Below the pieces are notes generated by a model that saw nothing but the letters and a program-made list of their open reading frames with translations, had not been told where the DNA came from and did not search any database. A program made the position numbers and the translations under genes. From an uncultured Caryophanales bacterium (GTDB taxonomy: Bacteria > Bacillota_I > Bacilli_A > RF39 > UBA660), in the NCBI GenBank assembly GCA_946414975.1, contig CAMKQS010000055.1:1-10213 (forward strand): a stretch of 10,213 bases of DNA, read 5' to 3'. Positions 5,478 through 10,213 of the stretch are shown piece after piece; position 1 is the stretch's first letter, and every line of letters begins with the position of its first letter.

Positions 5478-7475
5478 ATTATTACGCATTTCAATTGTTG
5501 CTTCATTAACTGCATCATCAAATGTTTTAATTGCATCATTAATCATACTATATCCACTTGCAGCGCCAAAATTATGATCCAAATTTCTAAATGCTCTAGA
5601 TAATTTTCTTTGATATGCTATAACAGTTTTTTCTGGATAACCAACTAAATATACCAAGAATTCATTACCATCAGTTCTTATAATCTCAGTATTTGGAAGT
5701 TGTGTCATAATAAGAATATTAGCAGCTTGTAATATAATCTTATCGCCCTCTTCTCTACCGTAATTATCATTTATATATGCAATATTATTCAAATCAATAA
5801 TTAAAACACATTGCGGATAAACATCTGATTCATCCCACTTTTCTACTTTGCTATTTAAATATGCTCTATTTTTTAATGAAGTTAACTGATCTATATATTT
5901 TAATTTTTCTTCCTTAGTTAATGTAGATTTACGTTTTTTCTTAAGTTTTTTTATTACTAGTCTTATTCTGTTTAAAACTGTAAGAATAAGTGCTAAACCA
6001 ACTATTAATATTATTGCAAGCATTACATAAAAATAATCAACTGTATAATATGAAAAACTATTATAACTATCTTCTATTAAGTAATTAATACTATTATAGT
6101 TATTATAAAAATCATATAAATTAGCAAACGAAGAATTTATATTATTATTATTAATTATATAATCATATAAATTATTATTAATTACATAATCAATTTTATA
6201 ATTTTTTAGATTTCTTGTTTTATAATACTCATAATTCATTAAGTCTAAAACAATTACATCATTTTTCTTATTTCTAATCAACGAAGAAATTGAATCATAT
6301 GAGTTATATGTAATATCATGTTTACTTAAAATTGATGAAATTTTACTATTACCTATAGTAGCAACATTATAATTTCTTAAATCATCAATATTATTAATTA
6401 AAACATTCTTTCTATATGATGATAAAACTACAACACTATCTTTAATTGCTGATTTAGTATAATAACTATCCTTTTTTATAGAAAAGTTATTATTATTAAG
6501 CATTATATCTACTTTACCATTTTCATAGTCATCAACTAACTCTTTAATACTATCATAATTTTTATACTTTATTTCAACATTAGCAAAATTACTAAATCTC
6601 TTTAAAATTGAATGATTAATACCACTAAAAGAACCTTTTTCATAATTATCATATATACCATTATCAACAAAACCATAGATATATGTTTTGGATTTTATAT
6701 CTGTTTGTTTTAATGTAGAAGTTCCACTATAATCATAATAGTCATTTAATAAATGATCATTATATGAGTTTAAAAAATTATCATTATACCAATTATTATA
6801 TAATTTAGTTAATATGCTATTTAACTCATTATTACCATTAAGCGATAAAACATAATACTTATTTTCACTAGGAAATTCATAAGAAATATTTAATTTATTG
6901 TTTAACATATATTTCATTGCATTAGTTTTCAATAGTATTATTGCATTAACTGATGCAGAATTCATAATTAATTCATCTACAGATTTATATTTAGTATAAG
7001 TATTAGTATCATTAAAATACTTGCTGAAATCATCGCCATTTTCTTCTAAAACACCAATATTATAATTACTTAAACTGGTTATATCATTAATAACACTTCC
7101 ATCAGAATTTATCAAAACATAATTATCTTTATAAAAAATCAAATCATTTTTATCAGCTTTATCCTTTATAGTAAAGGAATAATTATTTAAATCTGTATCA
7201 GTTATTTTAAATGCCGACGGATTAAAACTCAAGTTTGTTTGTTTAGATACATAGTTTAAAAAATCAAATAGAACTCCATTCCCATTATAAGTAAATGCTG
7301 GAACATCATTTAAAACTGAAACATCTACAACATTAGTTTTATTATTATCAATCCATTGTTTTTCCGAAATAGATAATGTATCTTTATGATTAAAAAATAC
7401 AAAATACAAAAAAAACAAAGATAATATTACTAATATTGTTGATATTAATATTATTATTTTATTTTTTCTTTTCAC
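5463..7475 (-). CDS. Twin solute-binding-domain membrane receptor with a degenerate GGDEF domain
   Basis: The 670-residue product has these parts: N-terminal membrane helix (7-28); two tandem extracellular domains of the bacterial amino-acid-type solute-binding fold (SBP_bac_3), about 35-245 and 263-470; a second helix (about 480-503); a basic linker; and a C-terminal GGDEF domain (about 525-668). The GGDEF fold is clear from DQLTSLKNRAYL (529-540), IIDLNNIAYINDNYG (559-573) and EEGD (575-578). The signature reads R-T-D-G-N-E-F (600-606): the first Gly is Asp and the catalytic third residue is Asn. The Lys usual in 'FK.iND' is Ala566, and no RxxD inhibitory site precedes the signature. Cyclic-di-GMP synthesis is therefore doubtful; GTP binding or a structural signalling role is possible. 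The start is GTG at 7475, with AAGGTGG upstream overlapping the previous gene's TAA. It is the last gene of the operon. Extracellular parts are very rich in Asn, Tyr and Ser, as the AT bias dictates. Confidence 0.85.
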   Translation of the reverse strand: MKRKNKIIILISTILVILSLFFLYFVFFNHKDTLSISEKQWIDNNKTNVVDVSVLNDVPAFTYNGNGVLFDFLNYVSKQTNLSFNPSAFKITDTDLNNYSFTIKDKADKNDLIFYKDNYVLINSDGSVINDITSLSNYNIGVLEENGDDFSKYFNDTNTYTKYKSVDELIMNSASVNAIILLKTNAMKYMLNNKLNISYEFPSENKYYVLSLNGNNELNSILTKLYNNWYNDNFLNSYNDHLLNDYYDYSGTSTLKQTDIKSKTYIYGFVDNGIYDNYEKGSFSGINHSILKRFSNFANVEIKYKNYDSIKELVDDYENGKVDIMLNNNNFSIKKDSYYTKSAIKDSVVVLSSYRKNVLINNIDDLRNYNVATIGNSKISSILSKHDITYNSYDSISSLIRNKKNDVIVLDLMNYEYYKTRNLKNYKIDYVINNNLYDYIINNNNINSSFANLYDFYNNYNSINYLIEDSYNSFSYYTVDYFYVMLAIILIVGLALILTVLNRIRLVIKKLKKKRKSTLTKEEKLKYIDQLTSLKNRAYLNSKVEKWDESDVYPQCVLIIDLNNIAYINDNYGREEGDKIILQAANILIMTQLPNTEIIRTDGNEFLVYLVGYPEKTVIAYQRKLSRAFRNLDHNFGAASGYSMINDAIKTFDDAVNEATIEMRNNKDGN
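6144..6192. repeat. Imperfect 27-nt-period direct repeat inside the receptor gene
   Basis: A 22-nt segment at 6144-6165 recurs at 6171-6192 with a single difference (T for C). The period of 27 nt keeps the frame, so the protein gains a 9-residue repeat, DYVINNNLY then DYIINNNNI (about residues 429-446), in the second solute-binding domain. It looks like a replication-slippage duplication. Confidence 0.6.
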
Positions 7476-7484
7476 AAAACCACC

Positions 7485-7919
7485 TTACCAAGCAAAATTA
7501 TCTCTAGAATTATGTTTCGTAACATTTACAGGATAAGTTTCACTATCTTTATTATCACTAGTAATATACAATGAAAAATCGTAATATTTAAGTTCTTTTT
7601 TCTTAAAAGTATTCAACATTTCAGTTGCAGCATTTTTAATTTGTTCTATATCTGTATCTTCTTTTAAATTAATCATTATCTTAACAGTACACAATTGTGT
7701 ATATATTTTTACCTTTTTTACCTTATCAATTTTTTCAAAAGGTTCTTTTGCTTTTTTTATTGTTTTACTTGATAATTCATAGTTTTCATAGTCTCCACAT
7801 CTATCACCATGTACACTCTTATTTCCACCAATTACCTTAACCAAAACAAAAAATAAGATTATTAAGATAACAATAAAACCAATTATAATGACTTTCTTAT
7901 TTTTTATTAGATTTTTCAT
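7485..7919 (-). CDS. Single-pass membrane protein of unknown function (144 aa)
   Basis: I do not recognise this family. The product has a basic N-terminus, one membrane helix (about 9-29) and an extracytoplasmic domain of about 110 residues with two Cys (41 and 77) that could form a disulphide. Residues 66-120 alternate strand, helix and strand (KVKKVKIYTQLCTVKIMINL, then IEQIKNAATEMLNTF, then YYDFSLYIT), suggesting a small alpha/beta domain. It ends in a Trp. The ATG at 7919 is preferred over the in-frame GTG at 7925 because the ribosome site GAGGTG overlaps that GTG. It lies 11 nt after the YtxH gene, and its TAA overlaps the ribosome site of the receptor gene, so its product may act with the receptor outside the membrane. 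Not a lipoprotein: no Cys in a lipobox. Confidence 0.8.
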   Translation of the reverse strand: MKNLIKNKKVIIIGFIVILIILFFVLVKVIGGNKSVHGDRCGDYENYELSSKTIKKAKEPFEKIDKVKKVKIYTQLCTVKIMINLKEDTDIEQIKNAATEMLNTFKKKELKYYDFSLYITSDNKDSETYPVNVTKHNSRDNFAW

Positions 7920-7922
7920 ATA

Positions 7923-7928
7923 CACCTC
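7923..7928 (-). promoter_or_regulatory. Ribosome binding site deciding the start of the 144-aa membrane protein
   Basis: GAGGTG ends 3 nt before the ATG at 7919 and includes the alternative GTG start (7923-7925), which it therefore makes unlikely. Confidence 0.55.
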
Positions 7929-7930
7929 AA

Positions 7931-8341
7931 TTATTTATTTTGTTTACTTTCTAATTTTTCTAATACATCTTTTGTTACATCAATTGCTTTACAACGTACA
8001 GCATTTGCAGCTTTTTCTAAAGCAGGAGTACCTTTATCAACTACATATTGTACTAATTCTTCTGCCATTTCTCTAATTTTCTTACCTTGTTTCTTAGCAG
8101 CTGCGATAACAGTTTCCTTATCTAAGTTAGCAATAGCTTCTTTTAATTCACTTATCTTAGTTTCAATAGCATTCTTTACATCTTCTTTTGATATTTGTTT
8201 AGCCTTATCAATTAATTCATCCATTTTATCTTTTAACATTTTACGCGTATCTTTTCCACTTCTTGGAGCAAATAACACTCCAAGTCCAGCTCCTATTGCT
8301 GCTCCTACAGCAAACATTCCTAATTTACCTTTTTTACTCAT
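7931..8341 (-). CDS. YtxH domain-containing protein
   Basis: The 136-residue product begins with the YtxH signature. A glycine-rich hydrophobic helix (about 7-25, LGMFAVGAAIGAGLGVLF) runs into APRSGKDTRK (25-34), matching the family pattern G..GaaiGa..G.LfAPksGketR. The rest (about 35-135) is a charged helix with heptad-like spacing and probable coiled-coil character. YtxH proteins are small membrane-associated proteins; Bacillus subtilis YtxH is a SigB-controlled general stress protein of unknown mechanism. The gene start overlaps the end of the preceding YtxG-like gene by 8 nt (ATGAGTAA), which implies translational coupling. The ribosome site AAGGA is about 10 nt upstream. The ytxG-ytxH order is the same as in B. 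subtilis. One Cys (about residue 117) is present. Confidence 0.88.
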   Translation of the reverse strand: MSKKGKLGMFAVGAAIGAGLGVLFAPRSGKDTRKMLKDKMDELIDKAKQISKEDVKNAIETKISELKEAIANLDKETVIAAAKKQGKKIREMAEELVQYVVDKGTPALEKAANAVRCKAIDVTKDVLEKLESKQNK

Positions 8342-8621
8342 CTATATCATTTCCTTTCCTTCTATTTACAAATCTACCAATCAAATTGGTCATTGCCGAA
8401 ATTATTTTATCACTAACACCATCTACAAAATCGCCTGTTTTTTCTGCGATATTAAATAAACCTGATGTTTGTGAAAGTTTATCATTAATATCATCAATAG
8501 TTTTATCTACTTTTGATATTAAGCTAATTGATTTTATAACGAAAACAATTAATACAATTACAAGAACAATTAGCGCGATAAAAAGCTGTGCAAGTAAGAA
8601 ATCTGAAAGATTAATCGTCAT
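8334..8621 (-). CDS. YtxG/DUF948-like single-pass membrane protein
   Basis: The 95-residue product has one N-terminal membrane helix (about 8-30, LLAQLFIALIVLVIVLIVFV). An amphipathic helix (ISLISKVDKTIDDINDKLSQ, about 32-51) follows, then a short second helix and a basic-acidic end. The helix-plus-'K.d.ti.di...l' layout is that of DUF948 (UPF0478, YtxG), though shorter than the usual 140 residues. The neighbouring YtxH gene supports this, since ytxG-ytxH is a known pair. Three in-frame ATGs exist (8639, 8630, 8621). Only the one at 8621 has AAGGAG at a proper distance (9 nt), and it overlaps the upstream stop codon, so I start there. A role in the membrane with YtxH is inferred; the biochemical function is unknown in the family. 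Confidence 0.75.
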   Translation of the reverse strand: MTINLSDFLLAQLFIALIVLVIVLIVFVIKSISLISKVDKTIDDINDKLSQTSGLFNIAEKTGDFVDGVSDKIISAMTNLIGRFVNRRKGNDIDE

Positions 8622-9534
8622 ATTTTTCATCTCCTTCATACATTGTATCTATCAAATTAAATAAATCATCATCATCTACATCATTACTACTTTTTTTCTC
8701 ACTATTCGCAGTACTATTAGTATCTTTATTTAGTAATGTATCAAGTTCTTTTCCAATATCCATAGTAATATTTTCTAAATCTCTTAGATTACTATCATCA
8801 CTTACAATCTCATCTTCTATATCATCAAAGAAATTATCATATTTATTATTGTCTTTCTTTTTATCATCTTTAAATAAAATAGAATTACTACCAAACAGTG
8901 TATTTTCTAATTCATCTTCTAATGAACCATAAGCCTTTTCACGAATGGAATCTACTGAAAGTCCATCAATAGATTTATACTCTGTATCATTCTTGCTAAC
9001 AATATCTTCTTTATGATAATTTTTATCAAGAATCCCATATACCGGTGAAATTATTGGTGTTGGTTTAAACTTATGTGTTTTTACTTCTACTTTAATATTG
9101 CCTTGATATGGCTCTTTTACGCCACCATTTTCCTCATTATATTTCTCTAAATATTCATTTGCACTTTTATGAGGATCATAATCTTTTTTCTTAGGTTTTG
9201 TTTCAACTTTTTCTTCTTTATCAGCATAAATACTACTTCTAGTATATTCTATACTATCATCTTTTTTCTTCTTATTTTCACTTTTCTTATCAGTAGTCTT
9301 ACTAGTATTTTTATTAAAATAATCATCTAAATCATTAAAATCATCATCCGTAAAGAATACTGGCTTTTTCTCCTCTTTTTTAACTTCTGGAACTTTTACT
9401 TGATTAAACTCTTCCGGTGAAACATCATTTTTTTTATTTTTAGTTACAATTTGTTCAACCACCACTTCATCATTTTTCGGTTCTTCCTCTACAACTTCAG
9501 TGAACATATTTTTTACCTTATCTAAAAACTTCAT
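8611..9534 (-). CDS. Acidic, mostly disordered cytoplasmic protein with an SPVYG motif
   Basis: I cannot name this family. The 307-residue product has a short amphipathic N-terminal helix (MKFLDKVKNMFTEVV, 1-15), very like the membrane-targeting helix of SepF. Long Glu/Asp/Lys-rich stretches with no fold follow. One hydrophobic island stands out at 154-173, HKFKPTPIISPVYGILDKNY, and a helical acidic C-terminal half ends in DDDDLFNLIDTMYEGDEKYDD. A disordered protein keeping one hydrophobic block suggests a linear motif that binds a partner. The ATG at 9534 has AAGGAG 7 nt upstream; an ATG at 9540 overlaps the lipoprotein stop (ATGA) but is only 1 nt from the same site. No Cys and no membrane helix are present. 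From the helix and neighbours I infer a membrane-peripheral scaffold, perhaps in division or envelope organisation. Confidence 0.82.
   Translation of the reverse strand: MKFLDKVKNMFTEVVEEEPKNDEVVVEQIVTKNKKNDVSPEEFNQVKVPEVKKEEKKPVFFTDDDFNDLDDYFNKNTSKTTDKKSENKKKKDDSIEYTRSSIYADKEEKVETKPKKKDYDPHKSANEYLEKYNEENGGVKEPYQGNIKVEVKTHKFKPTPIISPVYGILDKNYHKEDIVSKNDTEYKSIDGLSVDSIREKAYGSLEDELENTLFGSNSILFKDDKKKDNNKYDNFFDDIEDEIVSDDSNLRDLENITMDIGKELDTLLNKDTNSTANSEKKSSNDVDDDDLFNLIDTMYEGDEKYDD
8631..8636 (-). promoter_or_regulatory. Ribosome binding site deciding the YtxG-like start
   Basis: AAGGAG lies 9 nt before the ATG at 8621 but directly abuts the ATG at 8630 and falls inside the frame begun at 8639. It is embedded in the last codons of the upstream gene. 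Confidence 0.6.
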
Positions 9535-9536
9535 AA

Positions 9537-10139
9537 TCATTCTCCTTCTTTATCTTTTTGTAAAACAAACTTTTCTGTTTTTTCGTTAGTCTTATATAAA
9601 TCATATTTACCAGTTTTATTAGTAAAATATTCTTCATCCAACATTGTCTTAATTAACTTCTTATTATAATTAATAGTTGATAATATATAAGATGCATTCA
9701 TTATCGTAGTATTTAAGTTTTCTTTCGTAACTAATGCTTCAATTCTAGCATAATTATAATAAAAATTAACGTAATATAAATTATCTTGCTGAGTAACTTC
9801 TACATATCCTTTTTGTTTCCCATTATTTATTTTTTTATAGAAATATGAATTATTACTCTTCTTATAATTAATATCATTTTTATAATAATAGCTTACTATA
9901 TCAACATATAAATATAAATATTCACCATTATAGTATAATGTATGCATTAAATCATTTGTATCAATATGAGTAACACCATTTGGAATATAATATTTATAAC
10001 CTTGACCATCCTCATTATATAATGTATTTTTTTTAGATAATATGACATCAACAGTATTATCAATACTAGATACATCAATACGAACTATAGAGCACCCCGT
10101 AAGTGTAAGTAACAATAAAATGATTAATATTTTTTTCAT
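9537..10139 (-). CDS. Predicted lipoprotein of unknown function, first gene of the operon
   Basis: The 200-residue product begins with a short lipoprotein signal, MKKILIILLLLTLTGC. Its lipobox is LTGC and Cys16 is the lipidated residue, so the mature protein should sit on the outer face of the membrane. The mature part is rich in Tyr, Asn and Lys. It has strand-rich stretches (YNGEYLYLYVDIVSYYYK, about 69-86; LYYVNFYYNYARIEALV, about 121-137) and two helices near 141-175, suggesting one compact domain. I do not recognise a named family. AGGGTG lies 5 nt before the ATG, and a promoter with a TGATATAAT -10 lies just upstream. Its stop (TGA) is 2 nt from the preferred start of the next gene, so the two are coupled. 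Being first in the operon with an acidic cytoplasmic scaffold next suggests a link across the membrane through the YtxG-like protein, which is inference. Confidence 0.85.
   Translation of the reverse strand: MKKILIILLLLTLTGCSIVRIDVSSIDNTVDVILSKKNTLYNEDGQGYKYYIPNGVTHIDTNDLMHTLYYNGEYLYLYVDIVSYYYKNDINYKKSNNSYFYKKINNGKQKGYVEVTQQDNLYYVNFYYNYARIEALVTKENLNTTIMNASYILSTINYNKKLIKTMLDEEYFTNKTGKYDLYKTNEKTEKFVLQKDKEGE
9542..9547 (-). promoter_or_regulatory. Ribosome binding site deciding the start of the SPVYG-motif protein
   Basis: AAGGAG is 7 nt before the ATG at 9534 and only 1 nt before the ATG at 9540, so the former is favoured. It lies within the last codons of the lipoprotein gene. Confidence 0.55.
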
Positions 10140-10159
10140 ACGGTCACCCTTTCTTAATC

Positions 10160-10189
10160 ATTATATCAAAAAAAATTAGGATTTCCTAA
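10160..10189 (-). promoter_or_regulatory. Extended -10 promoter of the six-gene operon
   Basis: TATAAT (10160-10165) is preceded by TGA, giving the extended -10 TGATATAAT. The best -35-like hexamer is TTAGGA (10184-10189), 18 nt upstream, a poor match that lies inside the terminator hairpin of the previous transcript. The strong extended -10 would make up for the weak -35. The leader is about 14-20 nt. Confidence 0.6.
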
Positions 10190-10195
10190 TTTTTT
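10168..10195. terminator. Terminator hairpin before the operon, probably for the off-window upstream gene
   Basis: AAAAAATTAGG (10170-10180) and CCTAATTTTTT (10185-10195) form an 11-bp stem with a 4-nt loop. On the minus strand it is followed by T (10175 down to 10168). The A/T arms also make it work in the plus direction. It most likely ends a minus-strand gene lying beyond the right edge. No coding sequence can be assigned to 10196-10213. Confidence 0.7.
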
Positions 10196-10213
10196 ATTAA
10201 TTTGACATTTTTT

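Noticed and set aside
6050..6500. Dense ATT/AAT triplet runs as a possible tandem-repeat or regulatory array
   Set aside because: They are Asn/Ile/Tyr codons of the receptor gene in an AT-rich genome; only the 6144-6192 duplication stands out.
7888..8664. Plus-strand frames of 62 and 133 codons opposite the YtxH and YtxG-like genes
   Set aside because: They mirror real minus-strand genes with good ribosome sites and coupling; the Leu/Ser-rich translations are typical of antisense frames.
1..10213. Mycoplasma-type genetic code (TGA as Trp), suggested by the base composition
   Set aside because: Trp codons are TGG, no long frame reads through TGA, and the lipoprotein gene ends naturally at TGA next to the following start.
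1..10213. tRNA, rRNA, CRISPR array, insertion sequence, prophage or att site
   Set aside because: No cloverleaf with the conserved T-loop, no regularly spaced repeats, no transposase or integrase and no terminal inverted repeats were seen.
10196..10213. TTGACA at 10202-10207 as a plus-strand promoter box
   Set aside because: The window ends 6 bases later, so no -10 box can be examined.

Overview
The window is very AT-rich bacterial DNA. Gram-positive ribosome binding sites (AAGGAG/GGAGG), short spacers, a lipobox lipoprotein, a PrsA-like foldase, YtxH- and YtxG-like proteins, RecX and YjcZ-type mini-proteins together point to a low-GC Bacillota genome. A host-associated Bacilli lineage of the RF39/'Mycoplasmatota'-like kind is my best guess, from general impression and not from a search. 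Tryptophan is encoded by TGG, no long frame contains an internal TGA, and one gene ends in TGA, so the standard bacterial code applies.

Layout, left to right. (1) 3-713 (-): the membrane-sensor N-terminus of a truncated gene, probably a sensor histidine kinase, with its own promoter. (2) 791-2638 (-): a 615-residue AMP-forming acyl-CoA synthetase-like enzyme with its own terminator and a promoter that contains an inverted repeat. (3) 2639-3263: a 625-base stretch between large genes that holds two tiny YjcZ-like genes (27 and 41 residues) in tandem, with a terminator and a promoter divergent from the next gene. (4) 3264-4622 (+): the only plus-strand gene, a membrane-anchored parvulin-type foldase with a long Lys/Ala-rich cytoplasmic tail. 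It converges on recX through a shared bidirectional terminator. (5) 4633-5400 (-): recX. (6) 5463-10139 (-): a tight six-gene operon. In transcription order it encodes a lipoprotein, an acidic disordered protein with an SPVYG-type motif, a YtxG-like membrane protein, a YtxH protein, a single-pass membrane protein of unknown function, and a twin-solute-binding-domain membrane protein with a degenerate GGDEF domain. Genes overlap or lie within about 11 bases of each other, with one terminator at the end and one promoter at the start.

The operon is the most interesting part. Its products all look membrane- or envelope-associated: a surface lipoprotein, a cytoplasmic scaffold with a SepF-like N-terminal helix, two single-pass or membrane-proximal helical proteins, an exported unknown domain, and a receptor whose cytoplasmic GGDEF signature reads DGNEF. 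I infer an envelope-sensing or envelope-organising module, but no member except YtxH and the receptor architecture can be assigned with confidence. Several intergenic regions are very compact, with terminators, promoters and stop codons overlapping.
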